The position numbers and the translations under genes are program-made. A DNA stretch of 64,000 nucleotides from Glycine soja. Lineage: Eukaryota; Streptophyta; Magnoliopsida; Fabales; Fabaceae. The notes under the pieces are model-generated. The model saw nothing but the letters and a program-made list of their open reading frames with translations. It ran no database searches and was not told the DNA's origin. Below, piece after piece: positions 47,401 through 56,773 of this stretch (position 1 is its first letter; each line of letters starts with the position of its first letter). Where the stretch lies: positions 27,617,323 through 27,681,322 of the forward strand of contig NC_041007.1 of NCBI RefSeq assembly GCF_004193775.1. The letters run 5' to 3'.

Positions 47401-49840
47401 CTGTACCGACTGAGGAATGCTTCATATGCTTAATATAGTCCTGAAAGACTTTTGATTTTTATGAAATCTGTTTATTTTTTCCTCCAAGTTCCTTTTAAAT
47501 TTTATGACGATAAAAATGCCATCTATCAGTGTGTCAGACCTCTTGGATTACATAACTCCAGATGCTGATCAGAAAGCACGGGAAGCACAGAAAAAGGCCC
47601 GTGCCAAGGTAATAATACATAGTTTCTTCTTACCCAGGATATACCTGTGAATACACTCACATTTTTTTATTTCTTAAATACTTGTAACATTATTTTCCTA
47701 TCTCTTATTGAAGGAAACTAAATTATCATTTATTTTACAGTTAAAGGGAAAACCAGGCCAAAACTGGGAAACAGCTTCAGATGAAAATCAGAAGGATGAA
47801 GACATGTCTCGTGGTTATTCAATTACAGAGATTACTAACGATAAAGAAAATAAATCTGAAGCTCAAATTAAAGATCACGGGATTGATAAAGTTGAGTCCG
47901 CTCACTTAGACCAAACAATGCTCAATGAAAGTGATAATCTGGCACAGGATGACAGCTCAGATGAAGGATGGCAGGAGGCTGTTCCCAAAGGTCGTTCACT
48001 CACTGGGCGCAAGTCATCTTCATCAAGGAGGCCCACCCTAGCAAAACTGAATACTAACTTCATGAATGTTTCCCAATCAGCAAGATATCGAGGCAAGCCT
48101 ACTAATTTTTCCTCTCCAAGAACAAATTTAAATGAGACTATTGCTGGGCCATCCCCATCTGTTGCAAAAAAGTTTATTAAGAGTGCAAGCTTCAGTCCAA
48201 AGCTGAATAGCAGTAATGCCCCAGATGCTGGAGCAGAGAAGTTAGCGGACTCAAAGTCAGCTCCAGCCAGCCCAGCTCCAAGTGATCAAATTGCTAAACC
48301 AGCTCCTTCTAACAGTGGCATCAGTGTTCAGTCAGCAGGTAAACTTTATTCCTACAAAGAAGTAGCCTTAGCCCCACCTGGGACAATTGTGAAGGTAGTG
48401 GCTGAACAGTCGCCGAAAGGAAATCCTATTCAACTAAATTCTGAGGTGAGTGCCATGATAGTTGCAACAAAGGAGACTCAAAATATCATGGCAACAACAA
48501 ATGATGTGGAAGATTATTTTCAGAAATCAATTGATGTGAAACAGCAAAGCCCTGTCCATCAAGAACAAGAAGAAAAGGAAACCACTGTGGTGAAAGATAA
48601 TACAGAAACAGTAAATAGTAAGGCCAAAGATGAGGTTTTTGAAGTTAAACTCCAGGAAGCTAACAATGTTGCCATACTAGAGAAGATAACTGAAGTTGCA
48701 AACATCACAGTCGTGGAGGTTGAGGATTCTGGTTGCTTAGACAATAGAAACAACAGTGCCTCTAAAGGTGCCTCAGAGATACAAGTGCAAGAAAGTTGTC
48801 AAGCAACTTCCCACGATTTGAATCCCCTAACCATTTTAGTTGAAGGCAAAAAACAGTTGTTAATTGACAATGATGTCTCTGTGTCGAAAGATATGGTTAC
48901 GGAGGGAGATGAGAAACATGAATCATCCAGTGACAATGCAGTAAGTAATCCTCTACCATCAGAAGGAGAAAAGCAAGAAACAGAAACAGGAAAGGAACCA
49001 ACCAAGAGACTTTCTGCAGCTGCACCACCGTTTAATCCATCCACAATTCCAGTTTTTGGCTCTGTTCCTGTTCCAGGTTTCAAAGATCATGGTGGTATTT
49101 TGCCCCCACCACTAAATATTTCTCCTTTGCTTCCTGTCAGTCCCCCCCGAAGATCTCCACATCAGTCAGCTACTGCCAGGGTTCCATATGGTCCACGAAT
49201 ATCTGGTGGCTATAACAGATATGGGAACCGTGTTCCACGGAATAAAACTGTATTTCTCTCTGGTGAACCTTCCCCTGATGGTAACCCCAACAGCCCTCCT
49301 AGAATAATGAACCCACATGCCACAGAGTTTGTACCTGGCCAACATTGGGTACCTAATGGCTATGTTGTGCCTCCTAACGGATATATGGCTTCTCCGAATG
49401 GAATTCCAGCCTCACCTAATAGTTTTCCCCCAGTGTCTTACAGTGTTATGCCTGTGTCACCCAGTGGATATCCTGCTTCACTAAATGGTGTCCAAGTGAA
49501 TCAAAATGGGTTAGCAACATCTCCAACCAGTTCAACTGATTCGGCACAAGTTGTATATGTTGAAACTGACCTTGAAACCAAAAGTAAAACTCTTGATGAG
49601 GAAAATAAAGATTCATTTTCAACAGATGTAAGTTCTGAAAAGAAGCATGTTGTGCAAAATGCTAATGAATTATCTGCCAGCAGTGAAAATCCGGAAGTAG
49701 AAGAAAAGCAGGAAGATCTCAGCCCCCCATCTGGTTGTAGTAAAGAGGATAAAGTAACCAACAAGGATGCAGTAGATGAGAAAAAGCCAAGCAAGTGTTG
49801 GGGAGATTACAGTGACAATGAAGCTGAAGTCACAAGTTAA
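32394..49840 (+). CDS. REC2: CLU-domain protein of the REC/TSS group (clustered mitochondria homolog)
   Basis: Coding exons: 32394-32463, 32816-32877, 34285-34377, 36131-36203, 36289-36603, 37460-37524, 37825-37956, 38137-38178, 38261-38785, 38868-39025, 39323-39839, 40021-40083, 40168-40269, 41219-41539, 41618-41710, 41802-41903, 41991-42095, 42928-43061, 43767-43950, 46438-46569, 46654-46766, 47530-47608, 47741-49840. The sum is 5580 nt, 1859 residues, with every junction GT/AG and the frame kept. Layout: Lys-rich start [24 protein letters not shown]-terminal part (about 25-200); CLU domain (about 285-560); central region (about 690-880); four TPR-like repeats (about 905-1090); disordered C-terminus with PNG repeats and a PAM2-like motif (1682-1692). 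Relatives REC1/REC2(TSS)/FRIENDLY are cytosolic or nuclear-cytosolic proteins affecting chloroplast coverage, mitochondrial distribution and RNA binding (established). The N-terminus points to REC2/TSS; paralogue choice is inference. Confidence 0.93.
36631..36972. mobile_element. MULE-type miniature element in CLU intron 5
   Basis: The left part (about 36631-36740: CTCTAAAATTTAAA, ACAAATTG, ATAATAAATTRACACTTT) pairs with the reverse complement of about 36850-36972. The ends read CTTAATG...GTTAAGCC. Flanks TTTATTTTTTG and TTTATTTTTGG form a near-perfect 10-11-bp duplication. There is no ORF. Its position within the intron does not touch splice sites. Confidence 0.65.
40468..40863. mobile_element. 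MULE-type miniature element in CLU intron 13
   Basis: Starts GGCTTAAATTTGTTT and ends ATATTTAAGCC. Long inverted arms (GGTCCCT, AATTAGTAAATTTTGTTTT and TTTAGTCCTTG words) run about 180 bp on each side. The 9-bp flanks TATTTTAAA and TATTTTTAA match at eight of nine positions. This is the same general family as 1475-2004 by its ends. Confidence 0.75.
43052..43135 (+). repeat. 60-bp spaced duplication of the exon 18 splice donor
   Basis: A 24-bp segment ending exon 18 and containing its GTATGC donor (43052-43075) recurs exactly at 43112-43135, inside intron 18. Flanking text is also similar (ATAAATTG, TTGATTGTTAT words), so it is an imperfect tandem duplication with a 60-bp period. Use of the second donor would add 60 nt but would meet a TAA six codons in. 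Confidence 0.85.
44537..44592. repeat. Compound CAC/CAA/GAT microsatellite in CLU intron 19
   Basis: (CCA)n, (CAA)n and (GAT)n trinucleotide runs follow each other. No coding role: it lies in an intron. Confidence 0.8.
44850..46082. mobile_element. TIR element (about 1.2 kb) in CLU intron 19
   Basis: Inverted arms of over 150 bp. The left arm has TAGGTCTACA, GTCCCTACAGTTTGAA, AATTCAGGCCCC, TATGAAGCATAGACAC. The reverse complement of the right arm has TAGGTCTGAA, GTCCCTATTGTTTGAA, AATTGGGTCCCC, TATGAAGCATGGACTC. There is no transposase; a second element is nested at 45021-45536. The style (GGTCCCT arms) is MULE-like. The exact ends and target duplication are uncertain by several bases. Confidence 0.65.
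45021..45536. mobile_element. Nested hAT-like miniature element
   Basis: The ends are CAAGGTTATCAAACTC and, as reverse complement, CATCGTAATCAAACTC. Flanking 8-mers ATCGCGTC (45013-45020) and GTCGCGTC (45537-45544) differ at one position. An 8-bp duplication with terminal CA...TG is expected of hAT elements. The element is 516 bp, has no transposase ORF, and lies inside the larger TIR element of CLU intron 19. Confidence 0.75.
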
Positions 49841-50705
49841 GGAATGATAAACTTTTCTTAGTAAAATGATTAAAAAAAAAAAGAAACATAGCGAACTGTT
49901 TCCTTGCAAGATGCCTACCGAGATACCTAAAAGTGATGCCAAGGATTGACTGGACTGAGGAGGTCTTTGAGGCAGAACTGATTACATATGAGGATTTCTG
50001 AAAAGTTTCACCCAACTTGGTACATATGGGGGTTCAAATTTATAGCGTTTCGTGAAGGAGGTCACCGTGGCCATAGAAGGGGAAGGCTTTGTTGCATAGC
50101 TAATTGGCAATGTCTTAAATTGTTTTACTTTTTTTCTGCTACTTTTCTTTTGCTTATTCAAAATGGAATTCTAGCTTTGAGGTCAAAATACTCTTGCTCT
50201 TACGGCTGATAACTAGGTTGCAGTTGCCCGACAATAAGGCCTCATTTGTCAGGCCAGTGTTTGTTTTTTCAAGTTGTAGAAGCAGCTCTTACATCTTACA
50301 ATTTTGTTCATATTTTGATTTTCTTATGGTAACAGTGTTTGGCAGTAAAAGAAGTTTTAGATGGAGGGATGATTTACTTCAAATCACGTCTTGGTGATTC
50401 CTCAAATTTCCAATTTCCTTTTTTCCTCTTGGAAGAATTTTATTTAGTTATCGAAAAGGAAGTTAAGAGATGCTGGTTTTCATTTTCTTTTTCCCGGTAG
50501 AGTCAAGCGTGCAAATATAGCTATGTACTAGTATTAATTAAACTTGTCTGCTTCTAGTATAATAAAATTATTAATAATTAATATATACATGTATTGGTGG
50601 CTGCTCACAATTAGCTAGCCATTTTCTTCCAAGAATGATAATCCAATAGGAAACAACCAACAAGAATGCAATGATAACAACTACCGACTATGTTTTGAGT
50701 ATTGG
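49841..50705 (+). other. CLU 3' UTR and convergent intergenic gap
   Basis: Between the stop codons of the CLU and HHP genes. It should hold the 3' UTR of both. A canonical AATAAA on the plus strand lies at 50561-50566, about 720 nt after the CLU stop. The short ORFs here have no family resemblance. Confidence 0.6.
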
Positions 50706-53700
50706 CTAAAAGGTGCATGTGGGTGATCCCCGTCGAAATTCCATTACAAGTAGTGTTGCTAGAGTGTGTGCAAGCGCCCCAAGAACAACAAAAACATGAA
50801 AAATCTGATGACTGTGGCCTGCAATATCGAATGCCCCGGGCTTCCATCGCTCAGGTATTCTAGTAACATAGAACACAGCTCCGGTGGCATATAGAATGGC
50901 CATTAGAAGCTCATACCCGAGTGCAACGACAACATGTGAGTGGTGCCAATGGGTTGCAAGAGCATGAACAGCAGGAATGACACCTGAAAATCCCATGCAG
51001 AGAAATAAAGATGCTCTGAAGGGTCGCAAGTGAGGGGAAGAGAGTGAAGGGGCAAGAAGGGTGATGATAGCTAGGACTCCAAACACAGATATTGAGGTCA
51101 AATAGAAAGTCCTTATGTAAGGATTGCAGTAAAAGACATAGTAAATTGGAGCATAGAAGGAGCAGACTATCATAAGAGAAATTCCTGCGTAATCTAGACG
51201 CCAGAAAAACAGGTTGAAGGGTTTTGAGTGGCAGGCCAGAAGATGGGAAAGAGTACTGAAAGCCAAGCAGCCCATTCCTCCAGCTAAGAAAACGAACCAT
51301 GGCCATATAGGAATTGTTTCTGCACCATCATCTCTCAGCTCATGAATGATGGACGGTACCAAAATGTGTCTCAAATGCAAATCCTGAAATAAATATATAA
51401 ATAAATCAACATGGAATGGATTACTAGTAAGTCTGTTTCATGTTTAGAGCTCCCATAGCAATAACAAGAGAAAAGAGCGGAGTCTAAAAAGAGTAATTCT
51501 CTTAGAGTTACTTTTTCAATCTATCATTCATTTCTTTGAGATCTAAGAGATCTAAGGATTGTAATAAGTAATTAATGTGACTGAGAGATCCACTTATATA
51601 GAAATAATAGTGAGTGATATTAATTGCTTGAAAAGCAATAGAATATTGTTAGAATTATAAAAATCATAGCATGTTCAGTTTTTATGTTATATTATAAAAC
51701 TATCCATAAGTTAATTTATTGAATGGAAAATATTTAATAAAATTAATTATTGAAATAGTTGATAAATATAGAAAAATATAAAAAAGATATATTTATGTAA
51801 CTTTTATTTAAAAAACATTTTTTCATAATCATAATTTTAGAATTTTTATTAATTTTTAAAAATCAAATCAAATACTTTTTTAAAAATTAAAACAGTAACG
51901 AATTGTATTAAAAAAGTTGGAGAATATAATGTAAAAACAATTAAGGAAAGAATAGTGCTGTAAAAAAATTTCTAAAACGTTGTACAGATAATGTAAACAT
52001 GTTTGTTATTGATTAAAATTTAATTGAAAAGAATCAAATTATGTGTAAGAGTTTGTTTAATAGCATATCCAACGTTGGTTGCTTAACCATTTGTTTAGTT
52101 TTAGACACGATTGCTTACTTATTTTATTATTGGAGATGATTTATGTGCAATATTAAATTAAGTCTTGTTTGCTTATATAATTGTTTATGAGAAAAAAATA
52201 TTTCATTGTCATTTAAAGATCATTTAAAGGGATAATTTAATAATTGTTTAAAACTATATAAATGATATAAAATATATGAGTAGCTTAACTATGATATAAT
52301 ATTGTAAAGACCAATTAACATAAGTTAAAAAATTCAAAATGAATTGTTTAAGTTTCAATCATTGGAGATGTTCTAATAAATATTGAGACTTATAATTTTA
52401 TAATTTTTAATAAATGTCAATAAATAATAAAAGGTGCATTTAAAAGACTATGTTAGAAAATATATTATTAGCATTTCTTTTAATATTAACGAAAAAATTA
52501 ATTAAAAAGTTATAAACATATAAGGTATAAAGTAATTTATAGCTTATATAGTATAAGTAAAATAAATTCTTTTAGCGAACCTTTTGATCAAACAAATTTT
52601 CTGAAAAATAGAAGTGAAAGGGACTTCGTTTTCTTTGACATGACAAACGCGTTCTCTTACAAAAATGGGAGTTAAATTATTTTTTTTCCATTAATTTATT
52701 TTTTAGATTCAATTAATTTTAGGTTTAATTTATTCTCTAATCTTTTAAATCAATTTAATTTGATATTACTATCTAAATTAAGTCAACATGTTAAGAAATT
52801 ATACCTTATAATGATTTCAAATTATCATTAAATATTAAATGATTTTAAACCATCATAAAATACATATTTTAAATTAAATTTAGAAAATAAATTAGAAAAA
52901 AAAATAATTTAACCAAAAATGTGAGGCTTTCGTTTCATCCCCAAAATCTCTAGCTCGCTTAAAGGGAGGCGTGGAGAACGTGAATCACTGGCTCTGGCGC
53001 CTTATTTTATATTTTAAACCTCATGTCACTGTCCCAATTCTAGTTTTCAGAATCAGAGAATAATAAATAAATAAATAAATAAAAACGAAAAAACAAACAA
53101 ACCAGGAATCCCGTGATGGCAGGGCGAGAGCCGTTGATTTCCTTCCCCATTGTGAGCAACTCCATTGCCGGTTCCCTGAACATATTCGAGAGACAACCTC
53201 CGAGCACCGTCATCGCCGCAAAAACTAAGAACCCAACCAAATGCCTGCACCCCCCCCCCCCCAAAAAAAAAAAACACACGCATAAGAAAGCGAATGAACA
53301 AAGAACATATAAAAAAATGAACAAGAGCATAGCATAAATATATTTTATTTTCTACAATTTGTGTTTTTTTTTTTCCATTTTCATTTCAGTAATTTTTTTT
53401 TTCATTTTAGTGTTTGTGTTTGTTTCGATTTCTATTTCTAAAATACTTAATAATACCTTGAATAATAAAATAAAAGTATTTTGAAGCTAAAAAATATTAT
53501 TTAAAATACTATATAGATAAAAAAAAATAAAACAAATATATTTTTTAAACAATAAAAGAAAAAAGAATTACATGAAAAATACTAAAATTATAGAAAAGAA
53601 AATGTATTTAAGCCTAAATTAAATATCTCACGTCCAAATGTTTAATGTTTCGTTGTGCCACATGAAGACGCTGCACAATGCCTCCTTCACCGACCATTCC

Positions 53701-53816
53701 GATCGGTAATGGTCTAAGATGAATTCGTTGTCTTTCAGGAACGCCGGCAACTCCTCGAACTTCACCAATCGCCGACGCATTCTCTTGGTGTTCCCTCTGA
53801 GCCAATGACCGTTCAT
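50706..53816 (-). CDS. HHP2: Heptahelical transmembrane protein (HHP, PAQR family)
   Basis: Coding exons on the minus strand: 53816-53632, 53244-53103, 51383-50706, with GT/AG junctions and the frame kept; 334 residues. The N-terminus is basic and cytosolic-like ([20 protein letters not shown], then HYRSEW and [11 protein letters not shown]), followed by seven hydrophobic segments. PAQR landmarks are SHLLACHS with RLDYAGISL in the middle, and [12 protein letters not shown] near the C-terminus; the His residues are thought to bind zinc. The family is related to adiponectin/progestin receptors, and Arabidopsis HHPs are linked to sugar, ABA and cold responses (established for relatives). The start is the only ATG upstream of the conserved part, and a TATA box lies about 115 bp upstream. 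HHP2/HHP3-type assignment is from wording, not a tree. Confidence 0.9.
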
Positions 53817-53928
53817 CCGATTACGCTCGCCGGAAAATCCCCTCCGTTTCGTTTTCCGGCGAGAGAGTCGCACGGTCTTTTGTTTTTCTCTCTCACCCCT
53901 CACGCCTTAATCCCTTTCTTGGTCCTTC

Positions 53929-53936
53929 TATATATA
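53929..53936 (-). promoter_or_regulatory. TATA box of the HHP gene
   Basis: TATATATA on the minus strand, about 115 bp before the ATG at 53816. This would place the transcription start near 53900 and leave a leader of about 85 nt with no upstream ATG. Confidence 0.65.
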
Positions 53937-54247
53937 CGCAACGGATAAATGATAGTAAGCCATCTGAAGTGTGAACCATTTTTATTTTTTTGTTTACTTA
54001 AAAAAAATGATTGGCAGGGATTGATTGGGGTTAAGTTGAGAAGTCGAAACTAAGATTGAAGGTAAATTTAATTGTAAATGTGTCTTTTGTTGTTGGGGCT
54101 TTAAGTCAAATATAGTGATTCGATATGATTTTAGATTAAGGAAAAGGGGAATCACGTTTTGTGAGAAGGTGGAGAAACGAGGTTTTTGTGAACGAAGGAA
54201 ATGAGACGAAGCAAATTTAAATTAAATAGTTGATTCCAAAAGCATGA

Positions 54248-54251
<4 letters not shown>

Positions 54252-54304
<53 letters not shown>
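54252..54304. repeat. (AT)n microsatellite
   Basis: An uninterrupted AT dinucleotide tract of about 52 bp, upstream of the HHP promoter. Confidence 0.9.
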
Positions 54305-54307
<3 letters not shown>

Positions 54308-54480
54308 ATGACTCAAAAGTGACCCGGCCCCAAGAAATCGAAAAAGTTATTAAAAGGGAATAATTTTTTTAATTTATCAAATAAAAATAAATTTTAAATT
54401 TATACCCAAATAATAATAAGTTTTGGATCAAACATATGAGAACTAAGTCATACAAAATTGCATAACTTTGATTTTTTTTT

Positions 54481-54788
54481 AATTGAAGTCATAAAAAAGT
54501 AAATGACTTTCTTTTTCATTTTAATGTTAAGTTTTAGATCAGTTTAGTATTTCTAGTCTTTTAATTTTTTTAAATATTCATTTGAAGTCATAAACCAATT
54601 TACGACTTCAAAATCATTATAATTCTTTAAAATTTATTATCATCCACTTTAAATTAGTTTTTTTTAATTGAAGTCATAAAAAAGTAAATGACTTTCTTTT
54701 TCATTTTAATGTGAAGTTTTAAATTGGTTTAGTATTTCTAGTCTTTTAATTTTTTTAAATATTCATTTGAAGTCATAAACCAATTTAC
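54481..54788. repeat. 185-bp direct repeat (1.7 copies)
   Basis: The sequence beginning AATTGAAGTCATAAAAAAGT at 54481 recurs at 54666 with few changes through TTGAAGTCATAAACCAATTTAC. It carries the GAAGTC/GACTTC words that also cluster at 56090-56450. Confidence 0.85.
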
Positions 54789-55259
54789 ATTCAATGTTTC
54801 TAATATTTTTATCACTAATATTAACAAATATAACTTGAAATTTATCAAATAGTTTTTAATTATTTTTAGCTAATTTTTATTGTTTTCATTAATTAAATTA
54901 ACAATTTTGTATAGTATTATTAATTAATTTTATTTGATAAGATTATTTTAATATTAACAACTAGAAAATAATTTGGTAATACAAGTAATTGTTAAAGTAA
55001 AAACAACATAATATATTAATATAAAATGAACAATACAAATTAAACACAAACATAAAATTGAAAAGTAAAAAAATATTAACTGTTGACTTGCTTGTATGAA
55101 TAATTATTATGCTTTTGTCCTTCCCTTCACTTCTATTTAATGAACATTTGTTAGGCTTATTTGGAATTGATTCATCCATCTCATTATGTATACGACTAGT
55201 GGACTGACATTCACGTTGTGTCTCATCACTTCAAAGGATTAAGCATAAAATATGGACCC

Positions 55260-55760
55260 AAATATTGAGGTAATTTATTTTTGCTTCCAAGGGAATCAAA
55301 CTGATGCCAATAAACTTTGTAAATGTTTTTCAACTTGTATTCTAAATTACAAGCACATGTTGCAATTGCATTCGAGCAAGGAATTCAAAGTTTTGAAAAT
55401 TCCTACTATCAAACCACCATTCGTTCAGTTTGACAGTGCTTGTCATTTCTCGTCACCCAAGTCGAGTATTTGCAATCTCTTGAACCTCAAACTCTCTTGC
55501 CTCTTAAACGTACAGTCGAATGTAATGTGAGGTAGCAATGCATTGATTTTCTTGCATCATGACATATACCTCTTTAGAGTACCTATCTCCAGTCTTTATC
55601 ATATTCATGATTTTCATCCCATTAGTAACAAATGAGTCATTTATTTTATTAAATGTTTCCTTGACTAAGGCAGTATTAGGCAACGCTCGAGCTCCCTCTT
55701 TTTGCAAGGACTTGAGAACTGTAGATCTTCTGAAAGTTGGTTTTTAATAGTTTCAAAATA
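55260..55760 (-). pseudogene. Mutator-like transposase C-terminal (SWIM-region) remnant
   Basis: On the minus strand, an open stretch (55707-55504) carries LPNTALVKETFNKINDSF, then MIKTGDRYSKEVYVMMQENQ. The following frames carry VKLNEWWFDSRNFQNFELL where MULE transposases have a CxC-x-C-x-H SWIM zinc finger after a Trp pair; the Cys residues are lost. Intact MULE transposases end with this DNA- or protein-binding domain (established). No catalytic DDE part is visible nearby. This is a decayed fragment of modest certainty. Confidence 0.55.
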
Positions 55761-56089
55761 TGAAGATGACCCACATTGACTTTGATTGTTTGGTTCTCCA
55801 CTTTCGTGAACATCGTGCTCTAGATCCTCGTCACTGAAGTCACTAACATTATCCCTTATTATGGTTCTTCACCAGACATCTCTGAACAAATAAAATAGGT
55901 AATTTAGCAGTAAAAATATGAATAATTTATGGACATATAATGTTAAATAAAAACATAAGACGAAGATCGTAAAAATATGTAAAATGACTTGTAAGGAAAT
56001 TGTGCTTGGAGAGAAGATGGAGAAGATTACGAGTGAGCTTGAGTGCTAGGCATCATGTTTTATAATGGAGATAAAAATTGTAGGGTTAG

Positions 56090-56450
56090 CATGACTTCAA
56101 AGTAATTAAAGCCCTCCATGACTTTGAATTGATTTATAATAATAATAATAATTATTATAACTAATAACATTTTTAGATAAGTAATAATAATAAATAAAAT
56201 CCTAAAGTATTTTTGTTATGAATAATCATAACTTATAACATTCTTAAATAAAATTGTGTAATAATTAATACCAAATTTGAGCCCTAACTCACAACTTTAA
56301 AGTCATGCCCTAACCCACGACTTCAACTAATAGTCAACCTCACAACTTTAAAGTCATGCCAATAAATAATAATATAACCTAACCCTAAAGTTGTGGCTAC
56401 ACTTATGACTTTAAAGTCGTCCCTTATGTGTTATGACTTCAAAGTCGTGT
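56090..56450. repeat. Cluster of GACTTYAAAGTC palindromic words
   Basis: At least seven variants of a palindrome built from GACTT and AAGTC (for example CATGACTTCAAAGT at 56090, CAACTTTAAAGTCATG at 56297 and 56342, GACTTTAAAGTCGT at 56405, GACTTCAAAGTCGTG at 56431). Similar words lie at 54440-54790 on the other side of the transposase remnant. They may be subterminal repeats of that element. Confidence 0.65.
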
Positions 56451-56723
56451 GAAACATGCAAAAGCTTGTGAATAATGCAGATGAACTTGTGAATAACAAA
56501 TGCATGAATAATGCAAAACATGAATAATGAAGGCTGATGCGTGAATATTACAAGCTCACGTGTGAAGAATATTAACTTGCATGATATAAAGTATGGAAAT
56601 AACTATACATATCAAATTTCAGTATGTTGTGTAGCATCCTAAGATTTTAATATAACAATTGTTGTTACTTTCAATTTAAAAATTATTAGTATAAGAATTT
56701 GTTTCAATTAAAATGATTATGAT

Positions 56724-56728
<5 letters not shown>

Positions 56729-56766
<38 letters not shown>
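56729..56766. repeat. (AT)n tract at the RTE insertion site
   Basis: An AT dinucleotide tract of about 38 bp ending in the RTE target site TATATATGCTTGGA. The tract is partly copied at 58857 as part of the target duplication. Confidence 0.85.
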
Positions 56767-56768
<2 letters not shown>

Positions 56769-56773
56769 TTGGA

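Noticed and set aside
47902..49794. Minus-strand ORFs of 60-97 codons within the last CLU exon
   Set aside because: Shadows of the 700-codon plus-strand exon. Ser/Leu-rich composition and no family resemblance.
53040..53337. Alternative ORFs over HHP exon 2, including the poly(C)/poly(A) run
   Set aside because: Only one frame continues the PAQR sequence across both splice junctions. The others read through intron.
53817..53903. An extended N-terminus of HHP starting at a GTG near 53903
   Set aside because: Not an ATG, and it falls between the TATA box and the first ATG, so it is the leader.
55252..55530. Plus-strand 92-codon Cys-containing ORF
   Set aside because: Overlaps the minus-strand transposase remnant whose text matches a known family. 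The plus frame has no recognisable domain.
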